A DNA stretch of 64,000 nucleotides, from positions 1,032,001-1,096,000 of the forward strand of contig CANJKZ010000410.1 in assembly GCA_947471745.1 (NCBI GenBank). Direction: 5' to 3'. The number at the start of each line of letters is the position of its first letter. Position 1 is the first letter of the stretch. This DNA is from Closterium sp. Naga37s-1 (Eukaryota; Streptophyta; Zygnematophyceae; Desmidiales; Closteriaceae). Shown here in pieces: positions 10,464-21,489 of the stretch. The notes below the pieces were generated by a model. The model ran no database searches, had not been told where the DNA came from, and was given only the letters and a program-made list of their open reading frames with translations. The translations under genes were made by a program, and so were the position numbers.

Positions 10464-13400
10464 AACCGTAGGATAGTGCAGCGCCTTCGTCATAAAGTCG
10501 GCCGGCTGCTCAGCGGTCGGGATGTAATGCAGTGAGAACTTCCCGCGCTTCACCATGTGCTGCAGCCAGGCCTGTCGCCGCTCCACGTGCTTGAGGTTGC
10601 CCGTCAACCCCATGCCCTCGGCGACCGTGATGGCCGACTTGTTGTCCACCCGGAGGACAGCCGGCTTCCCGGCGTCCAGCTGCCGGAACTCTGCGAGGAG
10701 GAAGCGAAGTCCGCGTCCCTCCTTCCTGGCTTCGGTGGCCGCCACGTACTCCGACTCGGTCGACGACAGCGTCGCGCACTTGATACGCTGGCTCGACCAG
10801 GAGACCGCGGCCCCTCCGTAGACGAACACGTAGCCACCCGTGCTCGTCCGGTTCTGCTTGTCACCGGCGTCGTCGGCGTCCACGTAGCCGACCAGCTCCA
10901 GTGACTCAGGTCCACCGCCGAACTCCAGGGCGGTGTCACGTGTGTTGGCGAGGTAGGCGAGGCAGCGGTCGACCTCGCGCCAGTGCTGGTCGCTCCTCAC
11001 CGTGAGGCCGCTCCCCAGCTTGCTGCAGGCGAAGGCGACGTCCGGCCTCGTCGTCGTCGCCGCGAACTGCAGCGAGCCGACCTTCTGCCGGTACTCCTCC
11101 TCCTGTCGCTCCTGCGCCTCCTCGTCGTCGAAGGTGAGCTCGGCGTAGGCGCCGACCGAGACCGGCGTCTTCGGGGTGCGCCCGGTCTGCTCCTCGTCAA
11201 TGAAACGCCTACGCAGCTTGTCGGCGTAGCCCTGCTGGTGCAGCCACAGCTTTCCCGCCGACCTGTCGCGGACGATCTCCAGCCCGAGGTACTTCTGCAC
11301 CGGCGAGATCTCACGCAGCTCGAAGGCGGACTCCAGCAGCTCCTTCAGCTCCCTGAGCATCTCGGTGCTGCTGCTGGCGGCGAGCAGGTCGTCGACGTAG
11401 ACCAGCACCCAGCAGGCCACTCCGTTGTCGCCGACCTTGAAGTACAGAGCCTCGTCGACTTGACTCTTCTTCCACCCGGCGCCGACCAGCACGTCGTTGA
11501 GCGCCAAGTACCACAGCAGCGGCGACTGCTTCAGCCCATACAGGCTCTTCAGCAGCTTGCAGACCCGGCCGGTTCCGTCGTTGAAGTAGTCCGCCTGGGA
11601 CATGTATAGCACCCGGTCGAGCTTGCTCTGCAGGAAGGCGTTCTTCATGTCAAGCTGCATCAGGTTGAGGTTGAGGACGGCGACGATGCTGAGGAAGATC
11701 CTCAGGGTGACGTAGCTGCCCACCGGCGCGAACGTCTCGTCGTAGTCGGCGCCGTACACCTGCGTGAAGCCCTTCACGACCAGCCTCGCCTTCTCGCGCT
11801 CGACGGTGTCGTCGACGTGGTACTTCGTCGTCAACACCCACCGGTTCTTCATGATGTTGACTCCCGGCGGGCGTTCGACCAGCTCCCAAGTCCCCATGTT
11901 GATGAGGCTGCGGATCTCCTCCTCCATGGCGGCCTTCACCGCCGGGCCCTTCCAGCTCGCCAACGCCTCCTTCACCGTCATGGTCGAGATGTCCCAGCGG
12001 TGCTCGGGGTCGGCATGCATGTCGGGGTCGAGCTCCGGAAACTCCTCATCGTCCTCGGCGTCGTCGTACAGCAGGTCGTCATCATCGTCGACGTCGTAAA
12101 CTGTGGTGAAGGCAGCGGGGACGAAGAAGTCGGGTGGCTTCCGGACCCTGTCCGACTTCCGGGTTTCCGGCCGAACCTCCACCACGTCACTCTCGGTGGA
12201 CTCCCCGGCGTCACTGTCTTCGCTGCCCTCGTCGACCTGCTGCACCTCGGTCGACCTCCTGGTCGACCTCTCCCCTGTGGTCGGCTCCCCTGCCGACTGC
12301 CCGGTCGCCGACTGCTCCGTAGTCGGCTTCACGGCTGCCTGCTCCCCTGTCGGCTGCTGCTCCTCGACCTGCTCCTCCACTATCGACTTCGGCTTCAATC
12401 CCATGTCGACCTGCCTCTCGTCACGTCGGCCACCGGCGATGCTCTTGGCCGGCGCCGAAGGCGACGTCCCACTACTCCCCTCATCGCCGGAGGCCGACAC
12501 CGAGGTCAGCTCACGCAGGTCGGCCACGAGGGGAGGGGCAGAGGTCGGAGGGGGAGGGGTAGGGGGGCGGACGTCCTTGACGTCCTCAGTAGCAAGCTCA
12601 CCGACCTCGGCAAGCAGCGGCAGCGTCGCCGACGAGGTGTCAGAGGGCGGGGTGGACGACGAGCGGCCGGACACCGGCCCGTGCTCCGACTTCCACTCGG
12701 CCAGCGACATCTCCTCGTAGAACACCACGTCCGACGTGGTGACCACCCGGTTGGCGTCAACGTCGAGAAGCTCCCAGCCCTTGCTCGCCGCCGACACGCC
12801 GAGGTGAAGGCCCCACCTGGCCTTCGGCTTCAGCTTCCCACCACGCTACTGCTCGGGGACAAGGAACTGCGCCATGCAGCCCCACACCCGCGCCAGCGAC
12901 AAGTCGGACCTCTGCCCGGTCAGCAGCTGGTACGGTGTCGTCCCAGACGGCAGCGTCGATCGCTCAAGGCAGTTGCGGACCCAGACGGCCTGTCGCAGAG
13001 CGAGGTGCCACCAATGGTGCTGCACGCCCATGTGCAGCAGCATCGTCCGCACCGACTCCACCACCGTCCGCATCTCCCTCTCCGCCATGCCGTTCTGCTG
13101 CGGGGTGTATGGGCAGGTCAGGTCGTGGACGATCCCCTTGTCGTCCACGAAGTCGGTGAACTTCTTCCCGAGGAACTCCCCTCCTCGGTCCGAGCGCAAC
13201 TGCAGCACCGACTTCTTCGTCTGCCTCTCCACCAACACCAACCACTTCTGGAACTCTAGCAGCACGTCCGACTTCTTGGCGACCGGCCGCACCCACACGA
13301 AGCGGGTCTTGCGGTCCTTCAGCAGCAGGAAGTACAAGCTGCCGTCCTTGGCAGCCACGCGGAACGGCCCACACAGGTCGATGTGCACGACAGCCAGCAC

Positions 13401-15512
13401 GTCGTCGGCGTCGGAGCCTTGGTCGGGGAAGGTGTGCCGCGCCAGCTTCCCGCCGACGCACGAGACACACGGTGAGTCGGCGCCCGTCGCCGACTTGAGG
13501 TCCAGCCCAATGGCGACCTCGTTCTTCGCCGAACTCCGGGTGGTGTCCATCCCGACGTGTGCCAGCCTTGCGTGCATCCGGTCCGGCGTCGACTTCGTCT
13601 TCGAAACGATCGCCCGCAGAGCCACAACCTCCGGTGTGGGCAACGTCGACGTCGTCGAGCAGGGACGCAGGTCGGTGCAGAGGACTCGCCCAGAGTATGT
13701 CGCCCGACCGAGCACCTCCCCTGCCACCGAGACGAGCAGCATGCCGTCTCCGTCCTCCTGCATCTTCACGCCATGCTCCTTCAGCTGGCCGGCCGACAGC
13801 AGGTTGGCCCGCACACCCGGGACGTACAGCACGTCGGGGATGAGCACCTGCTTCCCGGCCTCCCCTTGCAGAGCGACGGTGCCACGGCCCTTGACGTCCT
13901 GCAGCGCCCAATTGAAGCCGCGCACGTGCTTGATGGAGCCGCTCGGCTGCAGGTTGACGAAGACCTCCTTTGTCGCCATCAGGTGATGGGAGCAGCCGCT
14001 GTCGAGCAGGACCACCTCCGGGTTCGCCTGCACAGCTGCCGCCACCGCCTGGAAGTCCTCTCCGGCCTCCGGCGCCAGCGAGACGGTCGGCTCCACGACG
14101 CCGACCAGCGAGCACGACGCCATCTTGTCGTCCCGCGCCTGGCCGCCAGCAGAGGAGTCGGCGTCCTTCGCCGAAGTCGACGTCTTGGTCGACTGCTTCT
14201 CCTTGCGCGGCTGGTTCCCTCCTCGACGAGGACGACGACTGCTCGACCTCCCGCGGCCGCCCTTGTCGTCGTCGCCGGAGTCACTGCGGTCGGGACACTC
14301 AAAGGAGAGGTGGTCGGGGCTGTGGCAGATCCAGCACTCCCGACGTCGACCTCCTCCTCCTCGACCGCTGTCCTTGGTTGACTTCTTGTCGACCTCCTTG
14401 GTCGACTTCCAGCCACCGCTCCCGCCGCTACCAGACTGTCCGCGATGACCCGGTCGACCTCCTTGCTTCGCCGGGGCGACGAAGTTGGCCTGCGCCAAGA
14501 GCTCCTGTGACCGCTCGGCCTCCTGCATCGCCTCGTCCTGCAGGATGTACGAGGTCAGGTTGTCCTCGTTGAGCGTCGTCCTCGTGCCCTGCGCCATCGA
14601 CAGCCTCTTCAGGAGGTTGTAGTTGCTCGACAACCCCTGCATGACGTGGGTGACGTACGACGCCATCGAGTACTGCGCGCCGGCCATCCTGATGGTGGCG
14701 AGAATTCGCTGGGCTCGGTTGCAGTAGTCGGTCGCCGTCTCCTCGTCGCCCATACGCAGGTGTGTCAGCTGCCCCTCCAGCTGTGAGATGAAGAGGTCGT
14801 CGGTGACTTGGTAGGTCGACTCGATGAAGTGCCACGCCTTGTGGCCGGCGTCGAGGTACTCCCGACACCACTTCAAGGCGATCTGCACGCCCGGCGAGCA
14901 GCACCGCGAGATGACCATGAAGGTCAACAGCTGCACGGCGCGAAACTCCGCGCGCAAGTCGGGGTCGTCCGGCGTCGTCACCGTTCCCCGAGCAAAGTTG
15001 ATCAGCCCAGCCATCTCCAGCTGGGGCTCAATGGCTTCCTTCCAGGTGAGGATGTCTTGTCGACCGACGAGCGGCGGGGTGACCAAGATCCTGTCCGGCG
15101 CAAACTTGAAGTAGCCGTAGCTTGGTGCTATCCCGCCCGCCGTCACCTGGGTCGCCGACATCGGCGACTGTCCACTGCGTCGACCTCCGACGCCGCCCTG
15201 CGAGGTCCCTGCAGCCGCCGACGACTGCCCCCCTCGCGCCTGAACGCCGCCGACTTCATCGGCATGAATCACACCTCTCTGCCTCGACGTGCCTCCCGCA
15301 CTGCTGCCGACTTGGCCACTTCCGGCGTTGACGCCCACGTCGACGCCGCCTTCGTTGGTCACCGGTCGAGGAGAAGCCGGTCGGGAAGAGGGATGCTCCG
15401 TCGCCCACATGAAACCGAGTCCAGCCTCGACGACCGCCCAGGGTATCGCCCCATACTCCTGGGCCTCATGACGCCTCCTCGCATCCTCCAGCCGTCCCTC
15501 CAGGGTGTCCAT
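10464..15512 (-). pseudogene. gag-pol of element B with one in-frame stop
   Basis: The first ATG in the frame is at 15512. Gag carries a CCHC knuckle (CWICHSPDHLSFEC, near 14330). The protease motif is VVLLDSGCSHH (near 14000). Integrase shows HARLAHVGM, VHIDLCGPF, LRSDRGGEF and QQNGMAEREM. After an acidic, Ser/Thr-rich linker come the RT (WELVERPPGVNIMKNRW, QLDMKNAFLQ, VYVDDLLAAS) and RNase H (GYVDADDAGDKQNR, STESEYVAA). The only visible lesion is a TAG at 12846-12848, after AQFLVPEQ and before RGGKLKPKARWGLHLG; the frame is the same on both sides. The natural C-terminus is lost at the junction with element A. Confidence 0.88.
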
Positions 15513-15599
15513 CACCTTGGTGTCTCCTACGCGCACGTTAGGGACTGTACGGCTGCCGGCCTACGTCAACTTAGGTAAGTGGCCTCTACGTCGACCTGA

Positions 15600-16808
15600 C
15601 TGAAAGGTAAGTCGTGTGCCGTCCACGCTCACCGCACCATGCGGAGATAACTACTACAACGGGAGCTAGACTACGGGCTAGGCACGGATGCTCGTGTGAT
15701 CTCTGCGTTCGTTAGTCCTTAGTCGTTTTCCTTGTGCACACACTACTTGCTAGTTCACGGGGAAAGTTGGCAAGAGTTTCACTAGGAAAAGTTCAGAACA
15801 ATGGTACAATGAAGTTGGCATAGCAAGACTACATCAGAGCAAGCATTCAGGTCGGCCAACTGCCAGCGCAGCTTGGTCGACCGCGTTCCAGCACGACTAG
15901 GTCGACCGCGCTCCAGCAGTACAAGGTCGACGGCGTGCCAACGTCGCGTGGTTGACGGCGTGCCAGCGTTGCTCACGCAGAACAGCAGTGCACCTGCTTC
16001 GCAGGTGCGTGCAGATGATTGGCGGGCCGAGCCTCGTCACCCGCACAACGCACACACCACGTCAACCACGCGCTGACGACTGCCTCTGATCCGCCACGAC
16101 GACCTCGGGAGACCACCACCGAGGTCGGGCTCGCCAACTTCGCCTGGGCGACCGTCGCATTCCTCCGCAGATCCTCGTCACCCAGGTAACCTGGTCGACT
16201 GGGCAGCCACGTCGACCAGCTGCTCCCGTACGTGCCCGTCGACCTCCCAAGTCAACGGCCACCTCCATTCGACCTCACCAGGTCGACCACGCCCTCGGTC
16301 GACCTCCTCCAGGTCGACGTCACTCCTGGTCGACCAGCTCCACGTCGACCAGTACTCCTGGTCGACCTGCTCCTCGTCGACCAGCGCAGTTGTCGGCCGA
16401 CCACCCACGTCGGCCACCCGAAGTCGGCGTCACGAAGTTGACGCCCCGCTACTCGACGCCCAACTGCTCGGCGTCCTGAGTCGAGGTCGACGTCGGCCCC
16501 TCCTTCGTCGACCACCAAGTCCAGTCGACCACCAGCAGGTCGACCAGCAGTCCGTCAGCCGACCACCGAAGTCGGCTTCCCCAAGTTGACGTCACCAAGT
16601 TGACGTCCTCCGCGGGTCGACTCCCAAGTCGACCTCCCCTGAAGTTGGCGCCACCCAGAAGTCGGCGCCCGTACAGTGGCCCCCGCGCAGGTCGACCTCC
16701 TCGTCAACCAGCTCGCCCACTGCTGCAAGTCGGCCGCTCCACTCGCACCCGACCACGAAGTCGGCTCCGCCCAAGCGAGGACGGGGCCAACACACAACTC
16801 CCGTTGAC
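15600..16808 (-). repeat. Upstream region or LTR of element B, rich in GTCGAC
   Basis: No gene is seen. From about 15840 to 16720 the sequence is packed with degenerate AGGTCGACC, GTCGACCAG and AAGTCGGCG words, giving short-range inverted repeats. It lies just upstream of gag and may be the 5' LTR and leader. A second LTR copy is not present, so this cannot be proved from the window. Confidence 0.5.
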
Positions 16809-17560
16809 ACCCTTCCCTCATCTCCCCATCCCTCATCTCCTCATCCCTCACCTCCCCATCCCTCTCCTCCCCAGCCCTCTCCTCCCCATCCCACACCTCC
16901 CCATCCCTCATCTCCTCATCCCTCATCTCCCCATCCCTCATCTCCCCAATCCGCCTCACCCCATTCCGCCCCGCCCCACCCCATTCCGCCCCACCCCTTT
17001 CTGCCCCACTCCATTCCGCCCCACCCCTTTCTGCCCCACCCCATTCCGCCCCACCCCAGCCTCCTCCCCAGCCTCCTCCCCACCCTCCTCTCCAGCCTCC
17101 TCCCCACCCTCCTCCCCAGCCTCCTCCCCACCCTCCTCCCCACCCTCCTCCCCACCCTCCTCCCCACCTTCCTCCCCACCCTCCTCCCCACCCTCCTCCC
17201 CACCCTCCTCCCCACCCTCCTCCCCACCCTCCTCTCCAACCTCCTCCCCACCCTCCTCCCCAGCCTCCTCCCCAGCCTCCTCCCCAGCCTCCTCCCCACC
17301 CTCCTCCCCACCCTCCTCCCCACCCTCCTCCCCACCCTCCTCCCCACCCTCCTCTCCAGCCTCCTCCCCACCCTCCTCCCCAGCCTCCTCCCCACCCTCC
17401 TCCCCACCCTCCTCCCCACCCTCCTCCCCACCCTCCTCCTCACCCTCCTCCCCACCCTCCTCCCCACCCTCCTCCCCACCCTCCTCCCCAACCTCTCTTC
17501 CTCCCCTCCCTTCTGCTTCTCCCCCAAGCGTCCTCCCTACCTCCCTTCCTCCCATCATCA
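16809..17560. repeat. Pyrimidine-rich minisatellite, 12-bp unit
   Basis: This begins as CCCTCATCTCCCCAT-like repeats, then CCATTCCGCCCCACC repeats, then a long regular 12-bp array (CCTCCTCCCCAC or CCTCCTCCCCAG) at about 17056-17495. Open frames on both strands (Ser/Pro-rich or Glu/Gly-rich) are artefacts of the repeat. The 17-bp phrase TTCCCTCATCTCCCCAT also occurs at 3981-3997, just left of element A. Confidence 0.9.
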
Positions 17561-18010
17561 CTTCCTCCCTTCATTCCTGCATTCCTCACTTCCTCCCTTC
17601 CTCATTTGCCAGTTGTCATTCTTTTGCATGCTTGCTTCCCTTATACTTCAGCCACGTCACATCTGACTTCATGATTTGTGTTTGGACAGGTCTGCTCTGC
17701 ATCTGGTGGTGCATGTGCTGGCTGTCTGATAGTAACACACGTGTAGCCATGCCATATATTGGATTTTTTTTTATAATACAGGATTATGAGCCTCAAAGCA
17801 GCCATACACATGACCAATACCAAGGAGTTCAACAATTAATATATTACAGTATCTGTAAAGTAAGGGGAATCACCAGACTCGAGAAGGGAACAAAGCTAGG
17901 GGGTGTATGTGTAATGTTGCTTTCCGGTTTTGTCTGCTACACTGCAAGCAATAAACCAGGCCGTGCTAAGCCACATCTGGTGCTGAGCACCTGTAACTGC
18001 ATTGGGGGGT
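17561..18010. other. Unique non-coding stretch
   Basis: AT-richer single-copy-looking DNA between two minisatellites. I see no gene, RNA or element ends. Confidence 0.5.
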
Positions 18011-19180
18011 ATGGGGGTGAGTGAAGGGGGAAAGACAGTAAACGGAATGATCAGAGGGGAAGAGAAGAAGCAGCGGGGGACAGATTGAACAGAGGGGAAG
18101 AGAGGAAGCAGGGGGGAACAGAGTGAGCAGAAGTAAAGAGAGTGAGCAAGGGGGAAGAGAGTGAGCAGAGAAGAAGGGGAGGGAGCAAGGGTGAAACAGA
18201 GGGAGCAAGGGTGAAACAGAGGGAGCAGGGGTGAGCAGGGAAGGCGATAGGGGGAAGCAGGGAAGGAGATAGGGGGAAGCAGGGAAGGGGATGGGGGGGA
18301 GCAGGGAAGGGGATGGGGGTGACCAAGAAGCGGATGGGGGGATGCTGGGAGGGGGACGGGGGAAGGAGGGAAGGGGACGGGGGGAAGCAGGGAAGGGGAA
18401 GGGGGAAAGCAGGGAAGGGGATGGGGGGGAGCAGGGAAGGGGTTGGGGGGAAGCAGTGAAGGGGATGGGGGGAGCAAGTCGGAGGATGGGGGGAAGCAGC
18501 GCAGGGGATACGAGGAAACAGGGAAGAAGGGAAGGGTGTATGTGCGGGTTGGAAAGGGGGCGTGACAAGTGTGCGAGATGGGAAGGGAGAAGGGAGGGAT
18601 GGCGAGGGCAACGAGGAGTGGAAGGGAGGGCGACGGGGAAAACGAGGGCGACGGGGGGAGAGAGAGACGGGGATTGCGAGGGGACGAGCGCGAGACGAAG
18701 GGGGGCAACGGGCGGAAGGGAGGGAAAGAGAGCGTGAAGGGGGAAAGAGAGTGAGAAGGGGGGAAAGAGAGTGAGCAAGGGGAAAGAGAGTAAGCAGGGG
18801 GGGAAGAGAGTGAGCAGGGGGGGAGAGAGTGAGTATAGGCGTGAGTCGGGAAAACAGGGGCGAGCAGAGGGGGTAAGAGAGCGTGAAGGGGGAAAATGGG
18901 TGAGAAATGGGGAAAGTGGGGTTAGAACAAGGGGAGTGAGCAGAGGGAAAGAGAATGAGGAGGGGGGAAGCGAGTGAGCAGGGGGAAAGAGATTGAGGAG
19001 GGGGGAAGCGAGTGAGCAGGGGGGAAGAGAGTGAGCAGGGGGGAAGAGAGTGGGAAGAGAGTGAGCAGGGGGGAAGAGATTGAGGAGGGGGGAAGCGAGT
19101 GAGCAGGGGGGAAGAGAGTGAGCAGGGGGGAAGCGAGTGAGCAGGTGGGAAGCGAGTGTGACGGGGGGAAAGCGAGTGTG
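18011..19180. repeat. G-rich degenerate minisatellite, ~20-bp unit
   Basis: Degenerate repeats of GGGGAAGAGAGTGAGCAG and GGAAGGGGATGGGGGGAGCA make the whole block purine-rich on the plus strand. All three minus frames are open for hundreds of codons, which is expected of such an array and is not evidence of coding. Confidence 0.88.
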
Positions 19181-20035
19181 GCAGGCGTGGAAGGCGACGG
19201 GAGGGGGAATCGAAGGCATCGGGGGGGAGAAGTGAAGGCGACGGGAGGGGGAAGTGAGGGCGACGGGAGGGGGAAATGAAGGCGACGGGAGGGGGAAATG
19301 AAGGCGACGGGAGGGGAAGTGAAGGCGACGGGAGGGGGAAATGAAGGCGACGGGAGGGGGAAATGAAGGCGACGGGAGGGGGAAATGAAGGCGACGGGAG
19401 GGGGAATTGAAGGCGACGGGAGGGAGAAGTGAAGGCGACGGGAGGGGGAAGTGAAGGCGATGGGAGGGGGTAATGAAGGCGACAGGAGGGGGAAATGAAG
19501 GCAACGGGAGGGGAAGTGAAGGCGACGAGAGGGGGAAGTGAAGGCGACGGGAGGGGGAAATGAAGGCGACGGGAGGGGGAAATGAAGGCGACGGGAGGGG
19601 GAAATGAAGGCGACGGGAGGGGGAAATGAAGGCGACGGGAGGGGGAATTGAAGGCGACGGGAGGGAGAAGTGAAGGCGACGGGAGGGGGAAGTGAGGGCG
19701 ACGGGAGGGGGAAATGAAGGCGACGGGAGGGGGAAATGAAGGCGACGGGAGGGGAAGTGAAGGCGACGAGAGGGGGAAGTGAAGGCGACGGGAGGGGGAA
19801 ATGAAGGCGACGGGAGGGGGAAATGAAGGCGACGGGAGGGGGAAATGAAGGCGACGGGAGGGGGAATTGAAGGCGACGGGAGGGGGAAGTGAAGGCGACG
19901 GGAGGGGAAAGTGAAGGCGACGGGAGGGGGAAATGAAGGCAACGGAAGAGGGGGGGGAGTGAAGGCGACGAGGGAGAAGTGAAGGCGACGGGGGAGAAGT
20001 GAAGGCGACGGGCGGAGCGAAGGCGACGGGCACGC
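19181..20035. repeat. 22-bp G-rich minisatellite
   Basis: The unit is GAAGGCGACGGGAGGGGGAA plus two bases, repeated about 35-38 times with few changes (GGAAAT, GGAAGT and GGAATT variants). Long Pro/Ser/Phe-rich minus-strand ORFs here are artefacts. Confidence 0.92.
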
Positions 20036-21130
20036 GACGAGCTGCGGAAGCGATGGCGACGACGCGGGCGAAAGAGAGCGGAAGCGTGGGAAAGGAAAGC
20101 GAGGGCGAGGGGAGGGTCACGTTTGGGCGAACGGTTGCGATTCGATTTTCGCCACGAGTTTACGCTACGGAGTAGTTGCACAATAACCTGCATTTCGACA
20201 CAATAATCTTCACCCAGCGCAAACTAGCTTTGCGCGTCATCATTGCAAATCCGCGCCACCCAAATCGTATGGCGCATCTACTCCCTTTTGAGTGAACGCC
20301 GACGCCCTGCCCTGTCTACAGGTATGGTCTATGCCTAATACTCTGCGTGCTATCTCAAACTGTGCACAGTTTGATAAGCTCGCGCTTTTCTGGTTGTGGG
20401 AAGGGCACCAACCATCATGGGAAGCGAGAAACTTTTGTCGCAAATTGGTTTCGCGAGTGAAAATCTCTCGCAACCCAACCGAACCTCTCCGTGCCTACCT
20501 CCCGAGCCTAGTTTTTAGCGTTGACTTCCGTTGAGTAATTCAGGTCTTGGGCTTTAAGGCACCCCGCGAGCCACGCCCCTTGTTGCGAGCGTTGTTTCTC
20601 CATGTTGTTCCATCGGAAAAAAAAAATAACAGTGAAGAAAACAGTACACACGTACGCACGATCGTTTTCCGCGGGAGAAAAACACACAAATCAGCCTGCG
20701 ACACACACACACACATGACTAGAGTCTGCTTTTTGGGGCAGGGATGGGGAAATCCCGCATGAAGCAGCTTCCACCCCGCGGACATGTGTAGGTTCCGCGC
20801 CTATGTACCGAGCCTCTGTGAGAAAAGAGCGGCGCAACCACAGCGGAACGACACACATGTCTCTGTTCCGCGAGACATTTCCGCGTCACTGTTCCGCAAG
20901 ACATTCCGCAAAAAAACTACAGCACAGCGGAAATTTCCGCGTCTCCGTTCCGCGTCTCTCTACCAGCGCAACATGTTGCGCTGCTTTGTTGTTTTTTTCT
21001 ACGTCTTTTTCGCTGGTGTTTTGACCCGAACACTTTTTCGTGCTCGCACATGCGACTCCACACCCTAAACGTTCGCGAAATGTTTACGTGTCTCAGCAGC
21101 CGCACGCTCTCACCCTGCTGACGGAAGGGA
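20036..21130. other. Non-coding stretch with palindrome and TTCCGC cluster
   Basis: No convincing gene. It contains the 20-bp palindrome at 20355-20374 and a cluster of TTCCGCG or TTCCGC words at 20789-20960 (at least seven). It ends at the AGGGA target duplication of element E (21126-21130). Confidence 0.5.
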
Positions 21131-21263
21131 TGTGAGAATAAGAACGAGGAATGAATGCACTATGGAAGAGTTGGGTACAAGTATGAAACCCTAAACGGGG
21201 CTGTACCCCATATTGGCTACCCCACTATAGCCTACACATATATAACATGCATATACTTTGACA
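21131..21263 (-). repeat. 3' LTR of element E
   Basis: 133 bp, reading TGTCAAAGTATATGC...TTCTCACA on the minus strand. It is preceded by the conserved hairpin-forming polypurine tract (plus strand CACCCCCATAGGCAAAGTGG, 21264-21283). Confidence 0.93.
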
Positions 21264-21489
21264 CACCCCCATAGGCAAAGTGGGGGAGGACAAAGGGTCA
21301 CAAGACCATTCAAGAGAAGCAAAACAAGCTCAGGGTGGATCACAACGTCACCACACACACTGAGCACAAACAAAGGGCCACAAGGCCAGTTCACATGCAG
21401 AGGTATATATGCAACAACAACAGCACAATGATCTCTACCTAACAGAGCAAGCATGCAGGTATATATATAGATCACAGTACAGGCAAAGG

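Larger units (their letters stand above)
10464..16808 (-). mobile_element. Ty1/copia retrotransposon B, 3'-truncated
   Basis: This is a second copia element on the minus strand, GC-richer than A and full of GTCGAC words. Its RNase H frame (ADFMTKALHYPTV) runs into the LTR of element A after only a few bases, so its own 3' LTR is missing. On the upstream side I could not find a standard primer-binding site. A possible LTR start (minus-strand TGTCAACGGGAG) lies at about 16808, where the sequence changes to CCCTCATCTCC repeats. The right boundary is therefore an inference. Confidence 0.7.

Noticed and set aside
16600-17561. ORFs of 200-474 aa, Pro/Ser-rich on plus and Glu/Gly-rich on minus
   Set aside because: They come from the 12-bp pyrimidine array; both strands are open and there is no domain.
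17896-20193. Minus-strand ORFs of 423, 658 and 689 aa in all three frames
   Set aside because: They come from G-rich minisatellites with ~20- and 22-bp units; a real gene would not be open in all three frames.
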